A stretch of 64,000 nt of DNA from Porphyra umbilicalis (taxonomy: Eukaryota > Rhodophyta > Bangiophyceae > Bangiales > Bangiaceae), in assembly GCA_002049455.2 (NCBI GenBank), contig KV919078.1, positions 23,534 through 87,533 on the forward strand. The letters are read 5' to 3'. Both the position numbers and the translations under genes were made by a program. Every line of letters begins with the position of its first letter. Position 1 is the stretch's first letter. The notes under the pieces were generated by a model. It made no database searches, was not told the origin of the DNA, and saw nothing but the letters and a program-made list of their open reading frames with translations. Positions 36,306-46,387 of the stretch are shown in pieces.

Positions 36306-37606
36306 ATGGAGTTCCGGCGCCTGGTCGCCGCCCTCGTGGCGACCGCTGGCGTCATCGCCTCGGCGGCGACGCTGGCGGTCGCCACCCCTTCTGGGCTCAA
36401 CGCGACGACCCGGCGGCTCCACGCCGACGCGATCAGCGGGCGGTACATCCTCGAAACGACCTTTGAGCCGCGCATCAACGTCGGCGCCAACCCTGGGAGT
36501 GGGGAACCGTGCCCGCGGTCGACCGAATTCCGGGCGCAAGGCGTCCCCGGGGGCGACTTGACCGTCCCCTTTAACCAACTGTCCGAGGGCGGCCTTAACT
36601 GTGACGGCCGCGGGCGCATCATCCTCCTAGGACCGAGGGCGCTCGTTGCGGGTACGATTAACCCGGCCTTCACGCAGTCGTTGGAGATTGACGAGCGCCA
36701 GGTGCTCGAGCAGTTGAACAACAATGAGCTGGTGCAGGCCGTCACCGCCAACCTGGACGCCGAAAACGTGCGCGTCGGCCTCTACACCGACTCGACGCGC
36801 ACGTGCCAGTCGGGCAACCAGCAACGCGTCGTCGCAACATTTACGCTGGTGGTGGCCGCGCGCGACGTCCGCTCCCGCACCGTGGGCATCTTGGGCCAAA
36901 CCCTCAACCTGCCGAGCGGCACCCTGTGGTTGACGTTCAAGCCGGGGGGCGCCGCGGGGCTCTTCGCGCAAAACGTGTGCATTTACCGGCGCGTCGACGT
37001 GGCGCGGCGGTTTGGCCAACAAGATGACGGCGTGTGCTTCCCCGCCGACGCGACCGTCGAGCGCCGCGACGGGGCGGTCGTGCGGTTAGTCGACGTGGCC
37101 GTTGGCGACGAGGTGCGTGTCGCGCCGGGCTCGGGGCCGGCCGCGTGGTCGCCCGTCTACATGTTCACCCACAAGCTGCCGGGCGGCGCCCACACGTTTG
37201 TGGAGATGACGACCGCCGCGGGCGCCGTGTTGACCGCCACGCCCTCTCACCTCGTCTACGCGTCGGGCGCGCAGGTGCCGGCCGGCTCCGTGGCTGTGGG
37301 CGACGCGCTCGAGGTCATCCCCCCGGGGACCCCGGCTGGCGAGGCGGTCAGCAGCCGCGTCGTGGCTGTCCGCCACGTGGTGCGGGCGGGTTTGGTCAAC
37401 CCGCAAACGCTCCACGGCGACGTTGTCGTCAATGGCGTGCGCGCGTCGACGTGGACGACCGCCGTCGAGCCGGCGGTCGCGTCGGGGCTGCTGGCGCCGG
37501 TGCGGGCGGCGTTCCGCCTCGCGGGCGTGGACGCGTCGAGGGGGGTGCTCGAGGGGGGTGGCTCCACCGCTTGGCGTGGCTGCTGCCAGGGGTGGCGAGC
37601 GGTTGA
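36306..37606 (+). CDS. Secreted protein with C-terminal Hint (hedgehog/intein) autoprocessing domain
   Basis: Residues 1-~27 (MEFRRLVAALVATAGVIASA...) form a signal peptide. An N-terminal domain of ~210 residues with several cysteines (GEPCPRSTEF, GGLNCDGRGRI, TRTCQSGNQQ, FAQNVCIYRR) is unfamiliar to me. The Hint domain starts at DDGVCFPADATVERRDGAVV with the splice-site cysteine at residue 244. It continues with VDVAVGDEVRV, YMFTHK, a TxxH box in LTATPSHLVY (T312, H315), VPAGSVAVGDALEV and VVNGVRAST. This order and the Cys and TxxH residues are those of the Hog module, which cleaves itself from its secreted N-terminal part. Such Hint proteins are known outside animals, including red algae. 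The original frame runs on without a natural end. A one-base change at the G run near 37553-37560 gives WLHRLAWLLPGVASG-stop at 37606, taken here as the likely end. Confidence 0.85.
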
Positions 37607-38550
37607 GGGCGCAGGGGGGGGGGGGTACGCACGGTGGGGGGGTGGTGGTAGAGACGGGGGCGGGGGGCACGGCGGCGACGTGGGACCCGGTGGCTTTCAT
37701 GAGCGCGCGCGTACGACTAAGTTGGCATATGACGTAGGTCGTTGGTTGCGCCGCACAGCGGCGCGTTTTGGCTTGCTCGCGCCCGCCCACAGGCCGCGGC
37801 CGTGTGCGGTCACGCTGCCAAGCGCGACCGCACCCCGGCCCCGCATTCAGAGCACGATCCGACAAGACGCGCACACCTCTGACGACGGGCAGCCGGCACG
37901 GGGCCCGCACGGGCGCGCCGCCCGTCCACCGACCCGCCCACAAACCACCGCCGCGCAGCTGGGCACCCGCACGCTGCCGCCGCGATCGCCGGCGCCCGAG
38001 GGCCACCCCCCTCCCCCGCACGCCGACACGGGCGCGCGCACCCGCTGCGGGCGCGGCGATCCGCCGCTGCCGCCCCACCCGCCCCGCCGCCGTCGCCACC
38101 GCCGCCGCCGCCGCCGCCGACGACGACGCGCGCGCGGGGCCGACGCGCGCCGCCGCGCAGGCGCGGCGGTGGCCACGACCGCGCGGCGGCTGTGCCGCCG
38201 CCACCCGACGGCCACCCACCCGCCAGCGGCGGCGGCGGGCCACCGCGCCCACCGCGCGTGCCACCCACCGCCCCGCCCACCCCAGAAGATGTACCGCCGA
38301 CGCGGACGGCGCGGGCAGCCGCGCCGCCGTGACCGCGGCGGCGGACGCCCCGCCGTCCGCCGCCCGGCGCCCGACGCCCACCGACCGACGCCCTCCGCCC
38401 TCTGCCTTCCGCCCGCCGCCCGCTGCCCGCTGCCCTTTGCCCTCCCCCTTCCACCCGCCGCCCACCGCCCGCCGCCCGCCGCCCTCCGCCCTCTGCTTTC
38501 CGCCCGCCCCCCGCCGACGCGGCGCGCCACGCCACGACGCCGCCGCACGC
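37607..38550. other. Convergent intergenic region, pyrimidine-rich direct repeat
   Basis: It lies between the Hint gene (+) and the RRM gene (-). CCCTCCGCCCTCTGCCTTCC near 38390 recurs as CCCTCCGCCCTCTGCTTTCC near 38485, within a larger C/CG-rich tract. Long open frames on both strands here are base-composition artefacts. No gene is supported. Confidence 0.5.
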
Positions 38551-39120
38551 TCACAGCGCCACCGACACGGCGATTGGCTCGTCTGCCACCGCCGCGTCAT
38601 CACCCCCCTCGCCCCGCCCCCCCCTCCCCCCCCCCCCCCCCCCCACGCCGCGCCGCTCGCGTCGGCCTCCCCCTGCCGTCCGACGGTCGCGTCCTCCGCC
38701 CCCCCCCCCCCCCCCGCCGTCATCCCCACTCTCCCCACTCCCGTCGGGGTCTTCCTCCTCGTCGTCATCGTTGTCCCGTGGCTCACCCCCCCCCCCCCTC
38801 TGCCGGCGCCGCGCGCACGCGGCCGCGCGCCCACGTGACGCGCAGGCGGCCGCCGCCGAGCACCCCGTCGTGCAAGTTGGCCCGCGCGTCGGCCGCGTCG
38901 GCCGCGTCGAGGAAGGTCACAAAGCCGTGGCGCGCCGACACGGTGGCGAGCGTCACGGGCGCGTGGGGAGGGGGGGGGGGGGGGGGACCCGCACCGCCTC
39001 GATTTCACCAAACGGCGCAAAGGCGGCAGCGACGGTCGCGGCGGTGGCGGTCGGCGGGAGGTTGCCGACGAAGAGCTTGCGGGGGCGGGGGGGGGGGACG
39101 CCCGTGGGGGGGAACTCCAT
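38551..39120 (-). CDS. Small RRM RNA-binding protein with acidic tail
   Basis: Read on the minus strand from ATG at 39120 (MEFPPTGVPPPRPRK). RNP2 is KLFVGNLP, followed by TATAATVAAAFAPFGEIEAV. A frame change at the run of G near 38970-38987 leads to PVTLATVSARHGFVTFLDAA, which contains RNP1-like HGFVTFLD, then DARANLHDGVLGGGRLRVTW. That is one complete RRM of about 75 residues. A further frame change at 38785-38797 gives an acidic linker (EPRDNDDDEEEDPDGSGESG) and the chain closes with DDAAVADEPIAVSVAL-stop at 38551. Total is about 190 residues. It probably binds RNA in nucleus, plastid or cytosol; no targeting signal is obvious. Frame breaks at G/C runs look like run-length errors. Confidence 0.75.
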
Positions 39121-39232
39121 GGTGGGGGGGGGGGGGGGGAGGGGGGGGAAGGGGAAGGGGGGCGAGGAAAGGGGGGGGAAGGGGAGGGGGGGCGAGGGGA
39201 GGGGGGCGAGGGTAGGGGGGGGAGGTGGGCGG
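39121..39232 (-). promoter_or_regulatory. Polypyrimidine leader of the RRM gene (G-rich on + strand)
   Basis: On the coding (minus) strand, about 110 nt of almost pure C/T leads straight into CCACC-ATG. On the plus strand it is an unbroken purine tract with many G4-G14 runs, able in principle to form G-quadruplex or triplex structures. It probably lies in the 5' UTR. A further ~260 bp to the neighbouring MYND gene holds no supported gene. Confidence 0.5.
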
Positions 39233-39492
39233 GAACGTTGAGGGGGGTGAACGCTGGGGGAGAGCGTAGACGCGAGCGCGACAGAGCACGGGGAATCAGG
39301 CACGAGGTTGCCGCGCCGATGCAAACGGCCTCGTGATCGCCAGAATCCCGGCACGTTCAAGAAAAAAAAACCCAGAAAATGCACCGTTCGCCCCCGCAAC
39401 TCGCGAGTTGCGTGGGCCGTTTTATGTGCACACACGCGCCTCCTCATGCGCGCGTCGCTACCCCCTCCCCCCGTCCCCCACCCCGTCCCGCA

Positions 39493-41360
39493 TCAAACCA
39501 CCAAGCGTAGAGAGCGCGGCCCAAACGACCGTACCGTCGGGGGATGCGCCCGGTTCACCACGCGCAGCACCCGCCCCCCGTGTTTCTCCAGCGGCGCCGC
39601 CAAAAACCGCGCCGCCACCGCGTCGGGCTTCCACCGATAGTCCCCCTCGGGAAGCACCGACATGATGCCCCACCCTGGGTCGGCATAGACGACCACGTCG
39701 CGGAGCTCCAGACCGACAGCTTCTACCTCGGCGGCGAGCGCAGCGGGCCACACCCACCCCTTCCACTCGCCGCGCATGTCGACGGCCCGCGGGCGGAACA
39801 TGGCCACGTGGCCGGGCTGCCCGTCGCCGCCGCCGTTGCCGCCACCGCCGGTGGCGGTGGCCGACCCCGCGGCGGCCGCGGCTGCCCAGCGGCGCCACCC
39901 CCCACACGCGCGCTTGTGCGACGCCCGCCACAGCGCGGCGTGGCAGTCTGGGGAGCACGCGCGGCCGACGGCGCACTCGGAGCAGCGCTGGAGGCGGGTG
40001 AGGGTGCCGCGGGCGGCACCCCGCTCGTGGCCCGCCGACCCGCACGCCCAGCAGCGCGTCGACGGCACCGTCGCGGCGGGCGGCAGGGCGGCGGGTGGAA
40101 AGGCCGCGGGCGCCCACGGGAGGTCCGCCGCGGGGGGGGAGACCCCCGCCTGCAGAGGCCATCGAGGACGCGCGCGGCCGCGCGAAGGTCGGGCGACGCG
40201 CCCGCATTACCCGCCGTCTGCGACCACAGCGACCGCCGCTCGGTGACGGCCGATGGCAGGCGCCCGCCACGCGTCCGCAACGTGTCGACGCCCAGATGGG
40301 CGGCGAGGGCGGTCGGGCTCACGGTAAACGCAGTCCCGCCGGCTTCAGCGCCGGCAGCGGCAACGATCATGGCCATGGCGGCGCGGTGGCCGCGCAGCGC
40401 GGGCGCCGACGGGCACCCCGTCGGTGCCATCACCGCGTGGAGGAGCAGCGCGAGGGCTACCGCGTCGCCGTCGCCGAGGGCAAACGCGTCAGTCGGCACC
40501 GCGTCGTACGACGTAAACAGGCGGTACGCGGCGGCAACAGCGGCCGGCGCCGAACGTGCCGCCCGCAGCTGCGCCGGGGCGGTGGCGGAGAGCATGCAGA
40601 GCGTTTGCAGCAGCGTCGACACGTAGGGGATAGCCGTCATGCGGCCGACGCGGGTGGTGAGGGTGGTCAGCCAGCGCACCACGGAGGTGGTGACGTCGGG
40701 GAGCGTGTCGAGCACCGGCCGCACGACGGCCACGACGAGAGCGTGGATGCCGAGCTCGTGGTCGGGTACCATCCCGTCGATCGAGGATCCGCTGACCAGA
40801 CGGCGGAGGCCGACCTCCCACTGGTCCGCCATGGCCTCGACGAGGAGTGGGTCCGCCAGGGTGGCTGACAAGGCGTCCATGGGCGTCCGCGTACATGACT
40901 CGGACGGTTGGCGTGTCACCACCGCCCGCGGGGGGCGGTAGGAGAAGCGGCGCGATGTGCGCACGAGGTGCACCCGCAGCGCTTCCGCCAATCGCCCCGC
41001 CGCGAGCATCCGCCCGTCTAGCTCCCCAGTCAGCGTTCCTGGCGTGTAGACGACGTGCAGCGCTGCCAGGAGGCCGTCGAGGACCTCGGCGTCGCGGCAA
41101 GCGCAGCAAGTCGTCCCGGCGTCGAGGAGGATGCACGCCCGCACGAGCTGGGAGAGGACGGGCATGATGCCGCTATCAGGCGCCGCCGCAGCGTCGACGG
41201 CCAGGCGCCGCATCTCACCAATCACGTCGTCGACGGCGTCGGCCGTCCACACCGAGTGCCACTCGGCGGAGGTGAAAGTTCCTGCCGGGCTGTCAGAGGC
41301 GTCCTCGTCGGTGGGGGCTGCCATGGAGGCACGAAGGCGCTCACGGAGGGCGGCCGCCAT
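39493..41360 (-). CDS. MYND-type zinc-finger protein
   Basis: Start ATG at 41360 (MAAALRERLRASMAAPTDED; an alternative Met follows at codon 13). About 400 residues of helical, Leu/Ala/Val-rich sequence with no recognised domain (for example VLSQLVRACILLDAGTTC, ALVVAVVRPVLDTLPDVT) come before a frame change at the C run near 40132-40141. The next frame gives a MYND finger: CWACGSAG, CSECAVGRACSPDC, HAALWRASHKRAC, with the Cys/His spacing expected to bind two zinc ions. The C-terminal ~120 residues (GWVWPAALAAEVEAVGLELR, VVVYADPGWGIMSVLPEGDY) end at 39493. MYND fingers usually mediate protein-protein contacts in transcription or signalling. The role here is unknown. Confidence 0.75.
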
Positions 41361-42174
41361 GGTAGAAGCAAGGGGAGGATGCGTGTGTCAAGCAGAGCTG
41401 TGAGAAGCCCGGCGAGGACGGGGGGTGATGAGGAGCGGGGCGACAGTTGCAGCGACTCGAGTGTGCAACAGCTCTCAAGGGGGAGCGTCCAGAACGGAAG
41501 CGCATTCTTCGCTTGGGGTCGAAGGAGGAGACTGGCGCCCGCGACACAGGAAGAGCGCTGGCATCCAATGTCAAAGCAGTCGTGCAACACGACCTGGGCA
41601 TGTATTGTACACGGACACGCCCAGGGGAGGGTGTAATTACACACGTGTGCTTACGTAAGCGCACGTCCCCACTCGGTCGGAACGGTGGAGAAGGCACGTG
41701 AACCTGTCTTCGACCAAGATCAATGGCGGGCTCCCATTGGCTGGCACGTGACTGAGGGTCCGTGCACGCGCCGTGTAGAGTGGGCCTGATGAACGGCAGC
41801 TTTCATCAGAATTGTGATGCGTCCTTGGAGGGCGTGCCTCTCGACGAGGACGAGAGCATGGGACTTCGTGCCTGCGTCATCCTCGGGTGGAAGGGGTTGT
41901 AAGCATGCCTTTACGGGTGCCGTTCTGTCCCAACGATGTATGTAAATGAGAGCGCGCTGGCGCTGCGAGAAACTACTCGAAATCTCATCTGCCTGGCTCC
42001 TACGATGGTACTTGGCCGTCCCCTCTCTCCCCCCGCAAAACAACGGGCAACGGCGGTCGTCCATAGGCCACGTCAACAGCCACGTGCCGTCGACAGCACT
42101 ACGAGGGCCTCAGTCCGCCATTCCCCTAGCCGGCCAGCCCCTGGGCAGTGGGGGCACTCGGCGGTCCGCCGCTG
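41361..42174. other. Divergent intergenic region
   Basis: Shared upstream region of the MYND gene (-) and the small unknown gene (+). Composition is more balanced than in the genes. No structured repeat or gene was found. Confidence 0.4.
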
Positions 42175-42597
42175 ATGATTGGCCCGGAGCAAGCGTACAC
42201 GTCTTTTGACCCCGAGTACGTCACCCAGTGGGTGTCGTCTTCCACAAAGGACGCCCCCCCAGTCTTCGCAAAATCCTTCCGCACGGTCTTCTACGCGGGT
42301 CCCTTGGCCCGCAAGGAGCGCCGCTCCTGGATTGAGTCTGATGTGGTCGCCCTCGATTGCAAGATTGGCGGCGGCGGCGCCACAGCCGCCATGACCGCGG
42401 CTGCCGCGGCGGCGGCGTCGTCGCTCGCCGCCGCTGCACCCATCGCCGCCGCATCCGCCGCCGTCGGCCGCCTGACACCAGCGCGCCCGCCGGCCTCCCG
42501 CGGGCGTTGCCGGCACCGCGCGGACCCGCGGCGGGGCGCCCGCGGCCACTCCCCCTTTGCCGACGCGGCAGCAGCGGCCTGCGAGCGGTTTAGTTAG
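42175..42597 (+). CDS. Small hypothetical protein
   Basis: The first ATG of this frame gives about 140 residues. The first ~65 (MIGPEQAYTSFDPEYVTQWV, then PPVFAKSFRTVFYAGPLARK, WIESDVVALDCKIG) use G/C at third positions and have the mixed composition of a real protein. The remainder turns into an Ala tract and an Arg/Pro-rich end in which another frame is also open, so the C terminus may be wrong or an exon boundary may lie near 42370. No family is recognised. It lies 450 bp upstream of ispG on the same strand. Confidence 0.45.
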   Translation: MIGPEQAYTSFDPEYVTQWVSSSTKDAPPVFAKSFRTVFYAGPLARKERRSWIESDVVALDCKIGGGGATAAMTAAAAAAASSLAAAAPIAAASAAVGRLTPARPPASRGRCRHRADPRRGARGHSPFADAAAAACERFS

Positions 42598-43047
42598 AGC
42601 ATTCATAGGTGCTACGTGGGTTTTCTGCGGGTGTTACTTTGAGGCGTGATGAGCGTGTTTAGTGCTTAAGGGTGTGTTTAGGGCGTATTTTCGCGCGCCA
42701 CGCCTGCACGCTTGTCGAAAAGGGGCGTGTTGCAAAACTCTTTGGGCCTGCATGGTCACGACGTACCAAGTACTCATAGTTCATCCATGCAGTCCCTGGG
42801 TGACGCACGAATCTTGGGTTTCAAACGGTCGTCTTCCAGACCGCGCCTCGCGCCGCTGTTGACCTCGGAGCATCTTCTGCACTCGGTTCCACTGTTCGTC
42901 GAAGTGCCGCCGTTTCTGCGCGACCACCTCCACCACCCCACTGCTTCACCCAGTGCGCACGTCGTCGCCCGACCCCCTCTGCTGTGCCATCAAGCCCTAT
43001 CGCTTCGCTCTCTTGGCGCCCGCGTTTGGTCCCACCTGGTGCCCGCC
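42598..43047 (+). other. 5' region of ispG
   Basis: The reading frame stays open upstream of the ispG ATG to about 42712, but the peptide there has no targeting-peptide character and the composition is non-coding. I treat it as promoter and 5' UTR. Confidence 0.45.
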
Positions 43048-44508
43048 ATGGCGTTTGTGACGCCCGCCGTGGGGCGGGCGGCGGCCGTCGGCGGCCGCCC
43101 TGCCCCCGCCACCCGCCTGTGCACGCGTGCGCCGCGCGGCGGTGTCGCCACCACCGCCACCCGCGTCGTCATGGTCGCCGCCGCCGAAGGCGATGCGCCG
43201 ACCAACGGCGCGCCCCCCCCCGCCTCGTCGGGGACGGCTGGGATTGGCGACGGTGGCGACGGCGGCGCGCTGCCCGGCTCCTCCCTCGACCTCGATACGA
43301 CCACCGGGGCAGTTATCCGACGGAATACGCGCGCGGTGCGCGTCGGGAACATCACCATTGGCGACGGCAACCCGGTGGTCGTCCAGTCCATGATCAACGA
43401 GGATACGTTGGACATTGAGAACGCGACCGCTTCCATCCGGGCGCTTCACGAGATTGGGTGTGAGATGGTCCGCGTCACCTGCGTATCGATGGCGCACGCG
43501 CACGCGGTCGGTTTTATCAAAGAGAAGCTGCGGGCCGAGTACCAGGACGTGCCCCTGGTCGCCGACGTCCACCACAATGGGATGAGGATTGCAATGGAGG
43601 TTGCCAAGCACGTTGACAAGGTGCGGATCAACCCGGGCCTGTATGTCTTTGAGAAGCCGAAGGAGGGCCGCACCGAGTACTCGACAGAGGAGTTCAACCG
43701 CCTCAAGGACAAGCTCAAGACGACCCTCACGCCGCTCGTGATGACGCTCAAGGAGCAGGGCAAGGCAATGCGGATTGGGGTCAACCACGGCTCCCTCGCC
43801 GAGCGCATGATGTTTTCGTATGGCGACACGCCGCGGGGGATGGTCGAGTCGGCCATCGAGTGCATTGATATCTGCCGGGAGCTCGACTTTCACAACCTGG
43901 TCATCTCGATGAAGGCATCCAAGGTGCCCGTGATGATTGCGGCCTATCGCCAGCTGGCGCTGCGAATGGATGCGTTGGGCTACGACTACCCCGTCCACGT
44001 GGGCGTCACGGAGGCCGGCGACGGCGACTACGGGCGGATTAAGAGCTCCATTGGGATTGGCACGCTGCTCGGTGAGGGGATTGGTGACACCCTGCGCGTG
44101 TCCCTGACGGAGAACCCGATGAAGGAGATCCCCGTCTGCTATGGTATCCTGCAGGCGCTGAACCTCCGCCGCACAATGACCGAGTGGGTCGCCTGCCCGA
44201 GCTGCGGCCGCACGCTGTTTGATTTGGAGGACGTCCTCGCCGATGTGCGGACGGCGACGAAGCACTTGGACAAGCTGGACCCGCCGATTAGCATCTCGGT
44301 GCTCGGCTGCATCGTCAACGGGCCTGGGGAGATGGCTGACGCGGATTACGGCTACGTCGGCAGCAAGGCGGGGTACATCACCCTGTACCGGCGCAAGGAG
44401 GTGATGAGAACCGTGCCGCAGGAGCAGGGCGTGCAGGCACTGGTGGATCTCCTCAAGGCGGATGGGGTGTGGCTCGAGCCACCGGTGGAGGTGGAGGTGG
44501 CCGCCTAG
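43048..44508 (+). CDS. ispG: 4-hydroxy-3-methylbut-2-enyl diphosphate synthase, plastid (cyanobacterial type)
   Basis: Enzyme of the plastid MEP pathway. It reductively opens methylerythritol cyclodiphosphate to HMBPP with a [4Fe-4S] cluster. The ATG at 43048 (GCCATGGCG) gives 486 residues, the first ~80 being a plastid transit peptide ([20 protein letters not shown]...). The TIM-barrel domain shows [80 protein letters not shown] and [20 protein letters not shown]. The cluster domain has [16 protein letters not shown] and [19 protein letters not shown], supplying three Cys and the Glu ligand. The close cyanobacterial-style wording and the absence of the ~270-residue central insertion seen in land-plant HDS point to the short, two-domain cyanobacterial form. 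The gene is open throughout with no frame break. Confidence 0.97.
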   Translation: MAFVTPAVGRAAAVGGRPAPATRLCTRAPRGGVATTATRVVMVAAAEGDAPTNGAPPPASSGTAGIGDGGDGGALPGSSLDLDTTTGAVIRRNTRAVRVGNITIGDGNPVVVQSMINEDTLDIENATASIRALHEIGCEMVRVTCVSMAHAHAVGFIKEKLRAEYQDVPLVADVHHNGMRIAMEVAKHVDKVRINPGLYVFEKPKEGRTEYSTEEFNRLKDKLKTTLTPLVMTLKEQGKAMRIGVNHGSLAERMMFSYGDTPRGMVESAIECIDICRELDFHNLVISMKASKVPVMIAAYRQLALRMDALGYDYPVHVGVTEAGDGDYGRIKSSIGIGTLLGEGIGDTLRVSLTENPMKEIPVCYGILQALNLRRTMTEWVACPSCGRTLFDLEDVLADVRTATKHLDKLDPPISISVLGCIVNGPGEMADADYGYVGSKAGYITLYRRKEVMRTVPQEQGVQALVDLLKADGVWLEPPVEVEVAA

Positions 44509-44957
44509 ATAGTGGCTGCGTCGGACGCTACCACAGACTGGAGCGTATGTGTAGAGAAGCGCTGCTCAACTCTGTTTTTTTTCTTTGTCTTCTGATCTAC
44601 GGGGCTTCTTGGATGGAGCTTTCGCCGTGTGCACGGGGTGGCCTTTCTGCCACGTTCGCGTGTCTCCCCCTTTCCCCTGTTCGCTGGGTTTGTATTTTCA
44701 TGGTTGTGCTGTTACGGGCCTGGATTGTCCAGAGCGTCTGTCGGTGCCACTCGGGTGTTGTACGGCGCTGTCGGCGCGCTGTTTCCGCAGCCACTTCAGC
44801 CATCCTGAACCAGCCATGCACCTGCTGCGCGTGCTTGGCTCCGCCCGCCTACCCTGGTGACGAGCAGCGTGTCCGAGTGCCCCCTCATGCGACATGGTTT
44901 CCCGTCGGCTCCTCCCTACACCCCCCCCCCCTTTCACTCGCTCAGGCACGCCGCCGC
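44509..44957. other. Convergent 3' region between ispG and the dehydrogenase
   Basis: T-rich sequence with GTTTTTTTTCTTTG near 44573, followed by unremarkable sequence. Open frames that cross ispG's end into the antisense of the dehydrogenase are not genes. Confidence 0.5.
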
Positions 44958-45917
44958 TCACAGGCGGCTGCGAATCTTGCCCTCCCCCCGCTGCACCCCC
45001 GGCGGTCGGTCCGCCGCGTCCCCCTCTGTCGCCCACGCTTCCACTTCGGGCGGCGGCCACGCCTTGGGCGGCTCCACCCCCGCCTCGCACCGGTAGCGCA
45101 CAAAGTCGCCGTCGGCCCACCCGCGTCTCCGCAGGTACTCCTCATCAATGAGCGCCTCGCCCGTCGTCAGCGCGCCGCCCGGCCCGCCGCCGGCGCCCTC
45201 CACTTCCGCGACGAGCCGCTCGACGGCGTCGGCGACAATGTCCGCCTTGCGCCACTGCCCCCGCCGCCCGAGCCCGAAATTCTTGGTCGCGTAACTCTCC
45301 ACGAGCGTCGCCGGCCACAGCGCGTTGACGGTGACGCCCGAGCCCGCCAGCTCCGCGCCCGCGCCGAGCGCCAGGATGGTCATCCCCCACTTGGAGATGA
45401 GGTACGCGGCTTTGCCCTTGGTCCACCGGGCCATCCCCTCCATCGGCGGCGACATGACAATGATGCGGCCAAAGCCGGCGGCGCGCATGGCGGGCAACAC
45501 CGCGCGGACGCACGCAAACGCGCCGCGCGCGTTGACGCTGTGCACGAGGTCGTACCGCGAGAGGGGCGTGTCGGCCACGTCCCGCCACCAGAGCGCCCCC
45601 GAGTTGCACACGAGCGCGTCGATGCGGCCAAAGACGGAGAGGGTGCGGGTGGCCATGGCCGCCACCGCCGCATCGTCCCGCACGTCCACGGCGAGCGGCA
45701 GCGCGCGCACGCCGGCGCGCCGCACCTCCTCCGCGACCGTGTAGATGGTGCCGGGGAGCGTCGGGTGGGGGGTCGTCGACTTTGCCGCAATAACAATGTG
45801 CATGCCCTCCTGCGCCAAGCGCAGGGCAATGGCGCGGCCAATGCCGCGCGAGGCGCCCGTCACAATGGCGACGCGGCCGGCGAGGGGAGAAGGGGAGGAC
45901 GCGGTCGGCGGCACCAT
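44958..45917 (-). CDS. Short-chain dehydrogenase/reductase, HSDL2-like
   Basis: NAD(P)-dependent oxidoreductase of the classical SDR fold, 319 residues, start ATG at 45917 behind CCCCCCACC. The cofactor motif is VTGASRGIGRAIALRLAQEG. HIVIAAKSTTPHPTLPGTIY with TVAEEVRRAGVRALPLAVDV is the signature that separates HSDL2-type SDRs from other families. ALVCNSGALWW occupies the NNAG position with a changed wording. The catalytic region reads IIVMSPPMEGM ... AAYLISKWGM, so the SDR YxxxK is Y-L-I-S-K and the catalytic serine is in VMSPP. VTVNALWPATLVESYATK follows, typical of the family. Animal HSDL2 carries a C-terminal SCP2 domain, which is absent here. Substrate is unknown, probably a fatty acyl or steroid-like alcohol/ketone. 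No frame break. Confidence 0.9.
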   Translation of the reverse strand: MVPPTASSPSPLAGRVAIVTGASRGIGRAIALRLAQEGMHIVIAAKSTTPHPTLPGTIYTVAEEVRRAGVRALPLAVDVRDDAAVAAMATRTLSVFGRIDALVCNSGALWWRDVADTPLSRYDLVHSVNARGAFACVRAVLPAMRAAGFGRIIVMSPPMEGMARWTKGKAAYLISKWGMTILALGAGAELAGSGVTVNALWPATLVESYATKNFGLGRRGQWRKADIVADAVERLVAEVEGAGGGPGGALTTGEALIDEEYLRRRGWADGDFVRYRCEAGVEPPKAWPPPEVEAWATEGDAADRPPGVQRGEGKIRSRL

Positions 45918-46387
45918 GGTGGGGGGAAGGCGGGTCGGTACGGACGACCCGGGTGGGGCCGGCGGGAACGAGTGTCAGGCGGGCGGCAGCCGCGCCTCCA
46001 GAGCGCCACGGGCCGCGTTGCGGGTGGAGACGGTGGTCGCCACGGTGAGGGCGAGACGGCTTGGTGGGGGGCGGCAGACGCGTCTCTGTCTTGCAGCGCT
46101 GAGGGGACGCCACGGAGCTCCAGCACATGCGCCAAGCGCGTGGCAACGTACGCTGCCAGCCACGGCCAATCACCACGAGGACGCGGTCCGAATTTCGTCA
46201 TGTGGAATCGGATCGCTCGAAAACAAAGGCAGCCCGGCCTACGGCACGAGACGAGCCGCGTCGTCCCGCGCTTGGTCCTGCTCGTCCCGCTGTGCCCGCC
46301 TCGGCCGGGAGCATCCCCTCGGCCCATCCGACCATGCCTCAACGTGAGCACCCCCCGCACCCCCTGTGTCACAAGGCGCCTGCCGCG
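45918..46387 (-). other. Spacer between dehydrogenase and hotdog genes
   Basis: 470 bp between two minus-strand genes: the 3' region of the thioesterase and the 5' region of the dehydrogenase. Nothing distinctive apart from the short C run before the dehydrogenase ATG. Confidence 0.4.

Noticed and set aside
37086-39020. 644-codon minus-strand frame
   Set aside because: It is antisense to the Hint gene and contains only part of the RRM in the wrong frame.
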